From positions 62,001 to 126,000 of the forward strand of contig NZ_JABURY010000006.1 of the NCBI RefSeq assembly GCF_014489845.1: a stretch of 64,000 nucleotides of DNA. Reading direction: 5' to 3'. A program made the position numbers and the translations under genes. The notes beneath the pieces are model-generated. The model saw only the letters and a program-made list of their open reading frames with translations. It did no database searches and was not told the origin of the DNA. Origin of the DNA: Frischella japonica. Its GTDB lineage: Bacteria > Pseudomonadota > Gammaproteobacteria > Enterobacterales > Orbaceae. The first letter of the stretch is position 1; each line of letters starts with the position of its first letter. This document shows, piece after piece, positions 1 to 10,468 of the stretch.

Positions 1-279
1 TTGACCAAATTCACCATTACCTGAGAGTGTATGAGTTATTGGATAACCCGCATTATCGGCTAACTTATTAAGTACAATATGGGCATCTTCAGTAATACGA
101 TCTTTCATGTCATTCATATTGATATCCACTAGTCCAGTATAGAGATCGGAATAGTTGATACCGACATGAATCAATGAAATTTGTGCATTATAAGGCCTTG
201 CCATTGAAACAGCTTTTTCAACTAAAATATCGCTTTCAGGTGAAAGATCTACTGCTACTAAAATATGTTTATAAGCCAT
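1..279 (-). CDS. uspA: Universal stress protein A (3' part cut off by window edge)
   Basis: This is the first 93 codons of a UspA-type universal stress protein. It starts with ATG at 279 and reads out of the window at base 1. The N-terminus [16 protein letters not shown] matches enterobacterial UspA almost residue for residue, followed by the region around [16 protein letters not shown]. UspA is a small cytoplasmic dimer induced by stasis and many stresses; its biochemical role is unsettled. The gene lies 62 bases downstream of pitA on the same strand, so the two may be cotranscribed. Only the C-terminal third, beyond GNGEFGQ, is missing, and this is due to the window boundary rather than a mutation. 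Confidence 0.95.
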   Translation of the reverse strand, partial: MAYKHILVAVDLSPESDILVEKAVSMARPYNAQISLIHVGINYSDLYTGLVDINMNDMKDRITEDAHIVLNKLADNAGYPITHTLSGNGEFGQ

Positions 280-341
280 AACACTTTCCTCTATCTTTTT
301 AACTTGCAGAAAATTTAATTACTCTCCGGTTAGTTGTACTA

Positions 342-1844
342 CTAAATTAACATTTGAGCAAGCCAAAAAATTAATGCTGATAGTAATATAGAAATTGGTA
401 AAGTTAAGATCCAAGTTAAAGCAATGCTCTTCATGGTTTTACTTTGTACACCACCACCATCGACGATCATCGTTCCAGCAACAGAAGATGACAATACTTG
501 TGTCGTTGACACCGGCATACCTGTAAAGCTAGCAATACCAATTGAAATAGCGGTAGTAACCTGAGCACAAACACCTTGGGCGTAAGTCATCCCTTTTTTA
601 CCAATTTTCTCACCAATTGTGATGGCAACACGACGCCAACCAATCATAGTACCTACAGCTAAAGCAGAAGCTACAGCAATAATAATCCAAATAGGTGCAT
701 ATTCTACAGTTTTTAATAAATCATTTTTTAATGCGGATAAATAATTCTTATCCTGCTTAGGTAGATTTGCTTGTTTAGCAATATGATTTACTGTGTCAGA
801 TAAACAAATTAGAATACGACGAGTTTGCGCACGTTGATCAACGGTTAAAGTTTCATAATCATTTAAATTATTGAATAATGTTTTGGCAATATTCAAAGTT
901 GTAAAAGAGTGTGAATAATCACAATGATATTCAGTAAGGTCAGTATGTTGAATTTCATTGCTTACAATGGGTTGTTTACCGATTACTTCGGATAGAATTT
1001 GCTGGTGGGTAGTAAAATATTCTTCAATATTATGGATGGCGCTTCGTGTGTTAGCAATATCATAAGTCGGTGCGTTCATATTAACAATAAAACCTGCTGG
1101 CGCGACACCCATTAATACCAACATTAATAATCCTATTCCTTTTTGTCCATCATTGGCACCATGTGAAAAACTGACTCCAGCAGCTGAAATGATTAACATA
1201 ATCCGGATCCAAAATGGAGGTTTTTTCTTACCGTATAGTTTTTCACGTTGTTCAGGTGTCATAAATATACGTTCTCTTTTCTTACCACTCTTCTTTTGGG
1301 TCCACATTTTTCTTAATATATAGATCATTAAACCTGCCATTAATAAGCCTATCAATGGTGAAATGACTAAAGAGAGTAAGATTGAAATCATTTTTGGAAT
1401 ATTTAGTGCTTCGATTACTGATGTATTTGTCAGAAACGCATTTGCCAAAGCGACGCCAATAATTGAACCGATTAAGGTATGAGAACTTGAAGCAGGGATA
1501 CCCAAATACCAAGTTCCCAGATTCCAAATGATCGCAGCAAAAAGAATAGAAAATACCATTGCTAATCCGTGCGAAGAACTGACATTGAGTAATAAATCAG
1601 TCGGTAACAGGTGAACAATAGCATAAGCAACGCTCAAACCACCAAGTAATACACCAAAGAAATTAAAAATACTCGCCATAAGCACTGCTAGTCGTTCTTT
1701 TAGTGCTTTGGTATAAATCACCGTTGCAACTGCATTGGCGGTATCGTGGAATCCATTGATTGCTTCATAAAATAAAACAAAAAATAGCGCTATAGCTAAT
1801 AACATAAGTGTCGAAATATCTAAATCAGAAAATAGATGGAACAT
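342..1844 (-). CDS. pitA: Low-affinity inorganic phosphate transporter PitA
   Basis: A 500-residue inner-membrane phosphate:proton symporter of the Pit (PiT) family, which takes up metal-phosphate complexes. The two PiT signature repeats are visible: [13 protein letters not shown] near residues 30-42 and [13 protein letters not shown] near 225-240. Multiple hydrophobic segments lie on either side of a central hydrophilic loop (about residues 255-375). Length matches E. coli PitA (499 aa). The start ATG lies at 1844; a purine-rich stretch (gaagag) precedes it. uspA follows 62 bases downstream. The upstream gap (1845-2076) holds a Fur-box-like palindrome at 2011-2029 that could influence this promoter. 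Confidence 0.96.
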   Translation of the reverse strand: MFHLFSDLDISTLMLLAIALFFVLFYEAINGFHDTANAVATVIYTKALKERLAVLMASIFNFFGVLLGGLSVAYAIVHLLPTDLLLNVSSSHGLAMVFSILFAAIIWNLGTWYLGIPASSSHTLIGSIIGVALANAFLTNTSVIEALNIPKMISILLSLVISPLIGLLMAGLMIYILRKMWTQKKSGKKRERIFMTPEQREKLYGKKKPPFWIRIMLIISAAGVSFSHGANDGQKGIGLLMLVLMGVAPAGFIVNMNAPTYDIANTRSAIHNIEEYFTTHQQILSEVIGKQPIVSNEIQHTDLTEYHCDYSHSFTTLNIAKTLFNNLNDYETLTVDQRAQTRRILICLSDTVNHIAKQANLPKQDKNYLSALKNDLLKTVEYAPIWIIIAVASALAVGTMIGWRRVAITIGEKIGKKGMTYAQGVCAQVTTAISIGIASFTGMPVSTTQVLSSSVAGTMIVDGGGVQSKTMKSIALTWILTLPISILLSALIFWLAQMLI

Positions 1845-2010
1845 ATCGGCTCTTCACATAAATAAATAAACGTCGCTATTATCCTAAAGAATATTAAATG
1901 AGCAAAGCAATTTTTGAAATTTTATTAATAAATCCTTGAAAGGATTCTAATATAAGCAAAAAGTGTGCGCGAAATAGCACATCAGTTATGGTGTAAAATA
2001 AAATATACAA

Positions 2011-2029
2011 GATATTGATAACAATTATC
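2011..2029. promoter_or_regulatory. Fur-box-like palindrome upstream of pitA
   Basis: GATATTGATAACAATTATC matches the 19-base Fur consensus GATAATGATAATCATTATC at 16 of 19 positions. It sits 167 bases upstream of the pitA start. Read on the minus strand it overlaps a TTGTTA hexamer, with an AT-rich -10-like hexamer (ttattt) 17 bases further on, so Fur could repress transcription toward pitA or an unannotated small RNA. In such AT-rich DNA a chance match is possible. Confidence 0.4.
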
Positions 2030-2076
2030 AGTAACGATTGAAGAGCAGGATAAACAATGGTTGTTTGATTTTTGTT

Positions 2077-3048
2077 TTAGTCCTGACGTTTAGCATAATG
2101 TGCGGCCAATATAGCACAAACCATCAGTTGTATTTGATGAAAAATCATTAATGGTAATACCATCATTCCCGTTACGGCGGCTGGAAAAATAATACTAGCC
2201 ATAGGAATACCACTGGCTAGACTTTTTTTCGAACCACAAAATACAATCGTAATTTCATCTTGTTTATTAAAGCCGAGTAGTCGTGAACCATAACGTGTAA
2301 TGACTAATACAATAGTGAGTAATATAAGAGAGAATATAATAATAGTGATGAATGATATGATATCAATTTGTTGCCAAATGCCATTTATTACCGCATTGCT
2401 GAAAGCAACATAAACCACTAATAAAATTGATAAACGGTCGGTTTGATTGATGATTTTGCGATATTTATCGATCCACAAACCAATAAGTGGTCTGGATAAA
2501 TGCCCCAAAATAAAAGGTAGCATTAATTTAAGCATTATAGAAATAACCGCTTCGGAGATGTCCATGGCATTGTCTGATTGAGCATGCATAAAAAGACCAA
2601 TAAGAATAGGAGTAATAAAAACACCCAGTAAAGTTGATGCCGAAGCACTACAAATAGCAGCAGCAACATTACCGCGTGCTATTGATGTAAAAGCAATAGC
2701 AGATTGTACTGTCGCTGGTAAGGTACACAGATATATGAATCCTAAATAAAGATTATGCGTTAATAAAGCAGGGACAAAAATCTGTAATCCCACTCCGAGT
2801 AATGGAAAAATAGCAAATGTCGTTATAAAAATCATCAAATGAAGTTTCCAATTTTTAATGCCATCAATAATGGCATTAAAGGATAATTTTGCACCGTGCA
2901 TGAAAAATAATAACGCGATTGCAAGGCTAGTTAAGGATTCAAAAAAAGTATTAATCCTACCTTCGCAAGGTAAAAATGTTGCGGTAGCTACTACAATAAC
3001 TAGGGTTAATAAAAAAGGATCGATTTTTAGTAATTTGATGATATTCAT
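2077..3048 (-). CDS. yfeH: Bile acid:sodium symporter-like transporter (YfeH family)
   Basis: An inner-membrane protein of the BASS/SBF-like superfamily, about 323 residues with roughly ten hydrophobic segments. It resembles E. coli YfeH along its whole length: IDPFLLTLVIV at the start, ALLFFMHGAKLS near residue 45, LPATVQSAIAFTS near 110, CSASASTLLGVF, FILGHLSRPLIG and the C-terminal FCGSKKSLASGIPMA then MVLPLMIFHQIQLMVCA. The substrate is not known for this family. I start it at ATG 3048, because E. coli YfeH begins at the equivalent place; the frame stays open to a TTG at 3114, but those residues have no counterpart. No convincing Shine-Dalgarno is seen at either start. It stands alone between pitA and the rpoD terminator. 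Confidence 0.9.
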   Translation of the reverse strand: MNIIKLLKIDPFLLTLVIVVATATFLPCEGRINTFFESLTSLAIALLFFMHGAKLSFNAIIDGIKNWKLHLMIFITTFAIFPLLGVGLQIFVPALLTHNLYLGFIYLCTLPATVQSAIAFTSIARGNVAAAICSASASTLLGVFITPILIGLFMHAQSDNAMDISEAVISIMLKLMLPFILGHLSRPLIGLWIDKYRKIINQTDRLSILLVVYVAFSNAVINGIWQQIDIISFITIIIFSLILLTIVLVITRYGSRLLGFNKQDEITIVFCGSKKSLASGIPMASIIFPAAVTGMMVLPLMIFHQIQLMVCAILAAHYAKRQD

Positions 3049-3160
3049 GGAGATTCTAGTCTGTTTTATCAATACAAACGAACGATACGTTAGTATATAC
3101 GAGATAATCGGCAAATTATATAGTAGCGACGGAATGCAAGCTGATAAAACGCAGGTTAAT

Positions 3161-3206
3161 TAAATAAAAAAATTCCGCTACTTAATGATTTCGGCAGCGG
3201 AATTTT
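3161..3206 (-). terminator. Rho-independent terminator of the rpoD operon
   Basis: An 11-base perfect inverted repeat (AAAATTCCGCT at 3169-3179 and AGCGGAATTTT at 3196-3206) with a 16-base loop. On the minus strand the stem is followed by a U-rich tract. It lies 28 bases past the rpoD stop codon. Confidence 0.85.
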
Positions 3207-3233
3207 GGTAAGTGAATAGTTGCGATTAACTAT

Positions 3234-5072
3234 TTATTCATCGAGAAAACTGCGTAAAACGTCAGAACGACTTGGATGACGTAATTTGCGAAGTGCTTTT
3301 GCTTCAATTTGACGTATACGTTCACGAGTGACATCAAATTGTTTACCGACTTCCTCCAAGGTATGGTCAGTATTCATATCAATACCAAAACGCATTCTTA
3401 ACACTTTTGCTTCACGTGGCGTTAGACCGCCTAAAATATCGCGTGTAGCTGCGCGTAGGCTTTCTGATGTTGCCGCATCAAGAGGTTGTTCCATTGCAGT
3501 ATCTTCAATAAAATCACCAAGATGTGAATCTTCATCATCACCAACCGGCGTCTCCATTGAGATGGGTTCTTTGGCAATTTTTAGTACTTTACGAATTTTG
3601 TCTTCAGGCATTTGCATTTTTTCAGACAATTCTTCCGGCGTTGGTTCTCGACCTATCTCTTGTAAGATCTGGCGTGAAATACGATTGAGTTTATTGATTG
3701 TCTCAATCATATGAACTGGAATACGAATAGTTCTAGCCTGGTCAGCAATTGAACGGGTAATTGCTTGACGAATCCACCAAGTTGCATAGGTTGAAAATTT
3801 GTAACCACGACGATATTCAAATTTATCAACAGCTTTCATTAAACCAATATTACCTTCCTGAATTAAATCAAGGAATTGTAAACCACGATTAGTGTATTTC
3901 TTAGCAATCGAGATAACCAAACGTAAATTTGCCTCAACCATCTCTTTTTTGGCACGTCTGGCTTTAGCTTCACCAATTGACATACGACGATTAATATCTT
4001 TGATTTGTTCAATCGAAAGATTAGTCTCTGTTTCAATTTGTTGGAGTTGCTCGGTTTGTTGCGCAATGTCTTTATCAAATTCACTTAACTTTTCAGCATT
4101 AGCACCCTTTGATTTCATTGCCTTTTCGAACCAATTCATGTTATTTTCGTTACCGGTGAAATAAGTCATAAATTGTTTTTTCGGCATTTTGCATTGTTCA
4201 ACGCAGATTTTCATAATTACCCGTTCATGAGAACGCACACGTTCCATCATTTCACGCATGCTATTAACCAGAATATCAAATTGCTTGCCAACCAAACGAA
4301 ATTGTTTAAAGATTTCAGATAGATTTTCAATTTCTTGCCGTGCTTTTTTATTCGATCTGCCGTATTTTTTGATCGCTTCAGATGTTTTCTCATGTTGCAC
4401 TTTTAAGGCTAAGAATTTTTCTCTGGCTACTTCTGGATCAATCGATGTATCATCATCAGTAGAATCAGTTTCTTCGTCTTCATCATCTTGATCATCGTCA
4501 AGATTAAGAGTGCTATTTTCATCCTCTAATTCTTCAGGTAAATCTTCTATGCTTTCTTGAGCATTGGGATCGACAAATCCGGTAATTAAATCGGATAAAC
4601 GTACCGTACCTTGTTCAACCAGATTATATTGCTCCAAAAGGTAAGTGATTGCTTCTGGATATTCTGATACTGATGTTTGTACTTGGTTAATACCGTCTTC
4701 AATACGTTTAGCTATATCAATTTCGCCTTCACGAGTTAGAAGTTCTACGGCACCCATTTCGCGCATATACATGCGCACAGGGTCTGTTGTGCGACCAATT
4801 TCTGATTCAACGTTCGATAATACCAAAGCGGTGGCTGCTTCGACTGCTTCTTCATCAGGCACGTTTTCTGATAAAAGCATGTCATCAGAATCAGGAGCTT
4901 CCTCCAGAACCTGAATCCCCATATCATTGATCATTTGAATAATATCTTCGATCTGATCGGAATCGATAATTTCTTCAGGCAAATGATCATTCAAATCTGC
5001 ATAAGTTAAATAGCCTAGCTCTTTACCGCGAATGATCAGATGTTTGAGTTGTGATTGAGAGTTTTGCTCCAT
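3234..5072 (-). CDS. rpoD: RNA polymerase sigma factor RpoD (sigma-70)
   Basis: The primary sigma factor, 612 residues, same size as E. coli RpoD (613). Domains in order: region 1.1 (residues 1-80, [27 protein letters not shown]), region 1.2 ([21 protein letters not shown]), the acidic non-conserved region ([21 protein letters not shown], about 180-205), region 2 ([34 protein letters not shown], then [13 protein letters not shown]), region 3 ([14 protein letters not shown]) and region 4 ([16 protein letters not shown] and the helix-turn-helix [20 protein letters not shown]). Third gene of the rpsU-dnaG-rpoD operon; the 274-base gap before it is where enterics carry an RNA processing site and extra promoters. 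A strong terminator follows. Confidence 0.98.
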   Translation of the reverse strand: MEQNSQSQLKHLIIRGKELGYLTYADLNDHLPEEIIDSDQIEDIIQMINDMGIQVLEEAPDSDDMLLSENVPDEEAVEAATALVLSNVESEIGRTTDPVRMYMREMGAVELLTREGEIDIAKRIEDGINQVQTSVSEYPEAITYLLEQYNLVEQGTVRLSDLITGFVDPNAQESIEDLPEELEDENSTLNLDDDQDDEDEETDSTDDDTSIDPEVAREKFLALKVQHEKTSEAIKKYGRSNKKARQEIENLSEIFKQFRLVGKQFDILVNSMREMMERVRSHERVIMKICVEQCKMPKKQFMTYFTGNENNMNWFEKAMKSKGANAEKLSEFDKDIAQQTEQLQQIETETNLSIEQIKDINRRMSIGEAKARRAKKEMVEANLRLVISIAKKYTNRGLQFLDLIQEGNIGLMKAVDKFEYRRGYKFSTYATWWIRQAITRSIADQARTIRIPVHMIETINKLNRISRQILQEIGREPTPEELSEKMQMPEDKIRKVLKIAKEPISMETPVGDDEDSHLGDFIEDTAMEQPLDAATSESLRAATRDILGGLTPREAKVLRMRFGIDMNTDHTLEEVGKQFDVTRERIRQIEAKALRKLRHPSRSDVLRSFLDE

Positions 5073-5346
5073 ATCAAAATATCCACATTTTGTTGTTTAG
5101 TGATAGGGTAAAATCATCGTTACCCAGACTAAATACTTTCCAGATTTCGCTGATAGCATTGAATTGAGCACTATAAGTATAGTGAGGGCGAATCATTTAT
5201 GTTGCCATTAATTTTTTCAATGAAACCAAAGCGATAAACCATAAAAGTATATTGCTTCAAATTATTACTTTAAATTTATGCGCTATAATTAATATAACAT
5301 TATAGCTGCTCCAATATTGGTAATTAAATTACTGTTTTATATATAT

Positions 5347-7131
5347 TTAGTCTTTTTTTGATAAAACAAGTATTAATGTTGCTAGTTCTTTTTTTTCCGC
5401 TTCAGTTAATTTAGATATTCTGTCTTTAGCTATAAGCTCATCTCTTTTTTGGCTCAATATATTATCATACAACTCTTTCAATGTATGAGAAAAAATCTCG
5501 CTTATTTCCTCATCAGGATATTTATGTTCCCAAGAGGATAAGATATTTAATTGCTTATAAACTGGCGTATCTGCGTATTTTGCCAAAATTTGCGCAGTTG
5601 TTATATGTGCATAATGGTGGCAGAGATCCAATAATTCAAGGAACAAATCAATACCGGCTAATTTTACGCTTCTTAAGGCCTTAACATCAGTAATCAAATT
5701 AGCTAATTCAGGATTTTGTATTAATAAGCCGATCAAAATCCGCATCGTTGTTAATTTCATTTGTAACACAGGCACTTTGTTTTTCGTTGCTGGTAATGAG
5801 TCGGTTACTTCATGCTGTTGTAATAACTTATCAATTTGGCTAACATCCAGATAGCCAAGATAGTCACCTAATTGTTGTTTAAGATTGAGACTAAAAGATT
5901 GCGCTTTTATTTGCGCAATCAATGGCAAAGCGAGAGAACTTAATTTTGCCCGACCTTCAGATGTTTTTAAATCAACTTGTTTAACCAGTTCTTCAAATAA
6001 AAAGTTAGATAAAGGCACCCCCTGAGCTAAACGAGTCTCAAAGGCAATTTTACCTTCTTTACGAATTAATGTGTCAGGATCTTCGTTTTCTGGCAAAAAA
6101 ACAAATTTAATTTGTTTGCTATCAAGCAAGGTAGGTAATAAGACATTTAAAGCTCGCCATGCTGCCCGACGTCCGGCCTCATCGCCATCAAAACAAAAAA
6201 TCACGTTATCAGTAGCTCTAAACAATAATTTTATATGTTCTTCTGTCGTTGCTGTGCCTAAAGCTGCAACAGCATAGTGAATACCAAATTGCGCTACCGA
6301 AACCACATCCATATATCCTTCAACCACCAATAATTGTTCTGGATTACGATTAATTTGCAATGCTTCGTACAAACCATATAGTTGGTAACCTTTATGAAAA
6401 ATATTGGTTTCTGGAGAGTTAATATATTTAGCTGAATCTGTGCTACTAATCGTTCGGCCTCCAAATGCAATTACGTTACCTTGTCTATCGCGAATTGGAA
6501 ACATGATACGATTACGGAAGCGATCATATTGTTTGCCATTGTCATTGGTGACTAGCATACCAGCTTGATCATAGAGTTTGCGATCTCTTGCCGTTTGAGC
6601 AACGCTAGTGGCTGTTTGGTGCCACTCATCGGGCGCGTAGCCGATTTTATAATGTTCTATGACTTGAGAATCTAACCCACGTTGCATAAGATAATCTCGT
6701 GCTTTTTGGGCTGCTGGTATATTCAATTGTGTTTGGTAAAAATTAGCTAATTGGTCCATGAGTTGATAGAGATCACGGCGAGTATTTTGACCACTAATTT
6801 GAGTTTTACTTTTATTCTGGTTTGGTGAGGAATCAATATAAGGAACGGTAATACCTTGTAAGCTAGCTAATTCTTCAATGGTTTCTGGAAATGAAAGTCG
6901 ATCATATTGCATAATAAAATCAATTGCATAACCACCAGCACCGCAACCAAAACAATAATAAATTTGTTTTTTCTCACTAACAGAAAAAGAAGGCGTCTTT
7001 TCATTATGGAATGGGCAATTTCCCCAATAATCTTTTCCTCGTTTTTTGAGTTTGATTCTATTACCTATAACATCAACAATATTGGTGCGTGCAACAAGAT
7101 CAACAATAAAATCCTGAGGAATATGTTTCAT
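5347..7131 (-). CDS. dnaG: DNA primase DnaG
   Basis: Primase that makes RNA primers at the replication fork, 594 residues (E. coli 581). The N-terminal CHC2 zinc-binding domain shows the ligand set C39, H42, C60 and C63 (NCPFHNEKTPSFSV ... YYCFGCGAGG). The catalytic TOPRIM core follows, with RFRNRIMFPIRDRQGNVIAFGGR, the invariant glutamate in LLVVEGYMDVV and the metal-binding aspartates of FCFDGDEAGRRAA. The poorly conserved C-terminal domain (about 430-594) is the DnaB-binding part. Second gene of the macromolecular synthesis operon, 103 bases after rpsU, with a hairpin in that gap as in E. coli. Confidence 0.98.
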   Translation of the reverse strand: MKHIPQDFIVDLVARTNIVDVIGNRIKLKKRGKDYWGNCPFHNEKTPSFSVSEKKQIYYCFGCGAGGYAIDFIMQYDRLSFPETIEELASLQGITVPYIDSSPNQNKSKTQISGQNTRRDLYQLMDQLANFYQTQLNIPAAQKARDYLMQRGLDSQVIEHYKIGYAPDEWHQTATSVAQTARDRKLYDQAGMLVTNDNGKQYDRFRNRIMFPIRDRQGNVIAFGGRTISSTDSAKYINSPETNIFHKGYQLYGLYEALQINRNPEQLLVVEGYMDVVSVAQFGIHYAVAALGTATTEEHIKLLFRATDNVIFCFDGDEAGRRAAWRALNVLLPTLLDSKQIKFVFLPENEDPDTLIRKEGKIAFETRLAQGVPLSNFLFEELVKQVDLKTSEGRAKLSSLALPLIAQIKAQSFSLNLKQQLGDYLGYLDVSQIDKLLQQHEVTDSLPATKNKVPVLQMKLTTMRILIGLLIQNPELANLITDVKALRSVKLAGIDLFLELLDLCHHYAHITTAQILAKYADTPVYKQLNILSSWEHKYPDEEISEIFSHTLKELYDNILSQKRDELIAKDRISKLTEAEKKELATLILVLSKKD

Positions 7132-7159
7132 AATATGATTCTATCCGCTAAAGACAACA

Positions 7160-7180
7160 AACCGCACATATTGTACGGTT
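7160..7180 (-). terminator. Attenuator-like hairpin between rpsU and dnaG
   Basis: An 8-base stem (AACCGTAC with GTGCGGTT, one G-U pair) closing a 5-base loop on the minus strand, followed by a weakly T-rich tract (tgttgtcttt). E. coli has a partial terminator at the equivalent place that lowers dnaG and rpoD relative to rpsU. The weak U-tract here fits partial read-through. Confidence 0.5.
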
Positions 7181-7234
7181 CATTATATATTAGATACTAT
7201 ATGAATTATATAGTGTTTTCGATAGACTAACTAA

Positions 7235-7462
<228 letters not shown>

Positions 7463-7527
7463 TCAAAATTAATTGAATTTACCAGCCATGACCATATAAA
7501 TTGGCTAGTGTTAAAAATTAGTGCTGA

Positions 7528-7557
7528 ATTGTACTGCTAATAGCTACTGTTTGTAAA
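7528..7557 (-). promoter_or_regulatory. Sigma-70 promoter for rpsU-dnaG-rpoD
   Basis: On the minus strand: -35 TTTACA (7552-7557), 18-base spacer, -10 TACAAT (7528-7533). It points toward rpsU, whose start is about 78 bases downstream of the -10. No LexA box of the CTG-N10-CAG type is seen near it, unlike the E. coli operon. Confidence 0.6.
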
Positions 7558-7603
7558 GCATTTTATCGGATTTAATTTTAAGCAATTTGTAATTTATGTT
7601 ATT

Positions 7604-7776
7604 AATAGATGTCATCTATTTATGTATTAATAAAATCCATTATTGTCGAATAAAAATTCGATATAGTTGTAAACTAAATAAGTTTGTTAATTTAATTGAA
7701 TTTTAGCATCGGTTATATAGTTATTTGATAAGTTTTAATTATGACTAAATTAATTCGGTTAAACTTATCAACCGAT
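7604..7776. repeat. Inverted repeats in the rpsU-hemB intergenic region
   Basis: The 439-base gap between the divergent rpsU and hemB holds two dyads. A palindrome, AATAGATG-T-CATCTATT, lies at 7604-7620. A larger stem-loop lies at 7708-7776: TTGATAAGTTT (7725-7735) pairs with AAACTTATCAA (7761-7771), and ATCGG (7708-7712) extends the pairing with CCGAT (7772-7776) across a 12-base bulge. The larger one could fall in the hemB leader. I recognise no known RNA or operator class, and the rest of the gap shows no gene. Confidence 0.5.
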
Positions 7777-7871
7777 AGACGATCAGTGAAATTTATTTGA
7801 TTATAATTAGCTAGCGTCAGATAATAGCCAAAATTTAGTTTTAATTACAATTAATCATTATTTTCTATTGA

Positions 7872-8897
<1,026 letters not shown>

Positions 8898-8909
8898 TTA
8901 TTTTTTTAT

Positions 8910-8937
8910 GTATCCTTTGTTTATTTGCAAAGGATGC
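8910..8937 (+). terminator. Hairpin after hemB
   Basis: ATCCTTTG (8912-8919) pairs perfectly with CAAAGGAT (8928-8935), extendable by two pairs, with an 8-base loop, 14 bases past the hemB stop. The following T-tract is poor, so termination is probable but not certain. Confidence 0.45.
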
Positions 8938-8965
8938 ATTAATTTAAAACATTAAATTTAGTTTA

Positions 8966-9451
8966 TTAACCAACAATATCCTGCAATTGTGCGTGAATAA
9001 TTTTGGCCAAATCATGTGGTGCTATTTCAATTTCTAGCCCACGACGTCCACCTGAAATAAAGATAGTATTAAATTGGTTAGCACTCTGGTCAATTAAAGT
9101 GGGTAGCATTTTTTTTTGTCCTATGGGACTAATGCCACCAACTAAATAACCAGTGATTTTTTCTGCTAAATTCGCATCAGCTAAATCGATTTTCTTGCAA
9201 TTAAAAGCTCTTGCGGCTTTTTTAAGATTTAGATGACAGTCAACCGGGACAATACAAACTGCTAAATCTTTATTACTACTATTTATGCTAACAACGAGAG
9301 TTTTAAACACTTGCTTAGCAGTGATACTTAAGTTTGGATCAAGTTTTGCTACTGCTTCTTTGCCAAATTGTATTTCATTTGTATCATGCTGATAATGATG
9401 AACATGAAACGGGATATTTAATTTTTTTAATATATTAATGGCGGGTGTCAT
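8966..9451 (-). CDS. ybaK: Cys-tRNA(Pro)/Cys-tRNA(Cys) deacylase YbaK
   Basis: A 161-residue member of the YbaK/EbsC branch of the INS superfamily, which hydrolyses cysteine mischarged on tRNA(Pro) in trans. Typical features: N-terminal TPAINILKKLNIPFHVHHYQHD, the central KQVFKTLVV, the conserved lysine region LNLKKAARAF, then GYLVGGISPIGQKK and the C-terminal ISGGRRGLEIEIAPHDL. Length matches E. coli YbaK (159). Its start codon lies inside the 3' end of the upstream yciC-like gene (17-base overlap), so the two are translationally linked. Confidence 0.95.
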   Translation of the reverse strand: MTPAINILKKLNIPFHVHHYQHDTNEIQFGKEAVAKLDPNLSITAKQVFKTLVVSINSSNKDLAVCIVPVDCHLNLKKAARAFNCKKIDLADANLAEKITGYLVGGISPIGQKKMLPTLIDQSANQFNTIFISGGRRGLEIEIAPHDLAKIIHAQLQDIVG

Positions 9452-10265
9452 AAGGTGAAACCTGTTGTGTTAATAGATAAAGACGATATATACAACAAAG
9501 AGATGTAAATACTAATAGATTTTCAGCGATAGTGTTGAAGAAAATCACTATCATGCTATTACCCATAAGATTAAAAAAGGTATTTAACGCCATGGTAGCG
9601 AGTAACCAAAATAGAAATATCATTAAAATAAGCTGAGTTTGTTGTTTAATAAATAATAATGTATTTTTTAAGGATGCAAGAAATTTTCCTGATGAGCGAG
9701 CATCAATAATAACAGCAGTGAACACAACATAAGTGAGCATATAAATTACGATAGCAAGCAAAAATAAAATAGGGGCTAAAGGTTTAATGATTAATAATAT
9801 TGAAGATAGCAACATGAAATAGGGTATTGCACAAATAATGAATATTGCAATTTGTGGAATTAATCGCAAGCTATTAATAAACAAGCTTGACCCACAAAAT
9901 TGGTTGACTGATAAAATGCGGATTAATGAGCCAATGCAACTTAGGGTTATTATGTTATTAATAAACAATACTAGGCAAATTTTAAATACGTAGTTTAAAA
10001 GGTAGCTAGTAAATTGTTGTTTTTCTATATCGGGAAGCTGTGATATGGTTTGCATAATATTGTCAAGCGAAGCTGCATCTGTTTTCTGTGCATTTATTTG
10101 ATTAATGATTGCTTCAAATTGATTATTGATTTCAATTGTAGGTAGAAAAAGATAGTTAAATAACTGTGTCAATAGAGATACTGTAACAATAACAAAAATA
10201 ATAATCATAAAATTATTTTTAAAAAAGTTTTTTGTATCTGTCATAAGTGAAGTAAACGTTGGCAA
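9435..10265 (-). CDS. yciC: UPF0259 membrane protein, YciC-like
   Basis: A polytopic inner-membrane protein of 276 residues with about six hydrophobic segments. It resembles E. coli YciC (247 aa) mainly at the N-terminus (DTKNFFKNNFMIII against DTGNFFRNQFMTIL) and at the C-terminus (IYRLYLLTQQ against LFRLYMLIRQ); the middle is divergent and longer. Function unknown. I keep the TTG start at 10265 because AAGGGG stands 7 bases before it and it matches the E. coli N-terminal length; the first ATG (10244) has no Shine-Dalgarno. It overlaps ybaK by 17 bases. Confidence 0.75.
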   Translation of the reverse strand: MPTFTSLMTDTKNFFKNNFMIIIFVIVTVSLLTQLFNYLFLPTIEINNQFEAIINQINAQKTDAASLDNIMQTISQLPDIEKQQFTSYLLNYVFKICLVLFINNIITLSCIGSLIRILSVNQFCGSSLFINSLRLIPQIAIFIICAIPYFMLLSSILLIIKPLAPILFLLAIVIYMLTYVVFTAVIIDARSSGKFLASLKNTLLFIKQQTQLILMIFLFWLLATMALNTFFNLMGNSMIVIFFNTIAENLLVFTSLCCIYRLYLLTQQVSPYDTRH

Positions 10266-10312
10266 AATATACCCCTTGATGTTTACAAATTAGATTAATA
10301 AGTTTTTAAATG

Positions 10313-10345
10313 AACAATGGTAAAAGTTTGAATTTTACCATTGTT
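10313..10345 (-). terminator. Hairpin between glyS and the yciC-like gene
   Basis: A perfect 13-base stem: AACAATGGTAAAA (10313-10325) with TTTTACCATTGTT (10333-10345), 7-base loop. It lies about 120 bases downstream of the glyS stop on the minus strand and just upstream of yciC. The U-tract on the minus strand is weak. Confidence 0.5.
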
Positions 10346-10468
10346 AGTGTCAAAGTTATTTATGACATTGATTATTAATACTAATCTTAAAATAAAAAAT
10401 AATAAACTATCGATAGTATAATACTAATCATTATGCATAATCGTGTTGATATTGTGGGTACAATCTAA

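Noticed and set aside
1900-2010. RyhB-like small RNA downstream of the Fur-like box
   Set aside because: There is a short AATCCT...AGGATT stem but no convincing terminator or RyhB core sequence; recorded only as a possibility under the Fur site.
3328-4914. Several plus-strand frames opposite rpoD
   Set aside because: Mirror frames of the rpoD coding strand with no family match; the sense strand fully explains the DNA.
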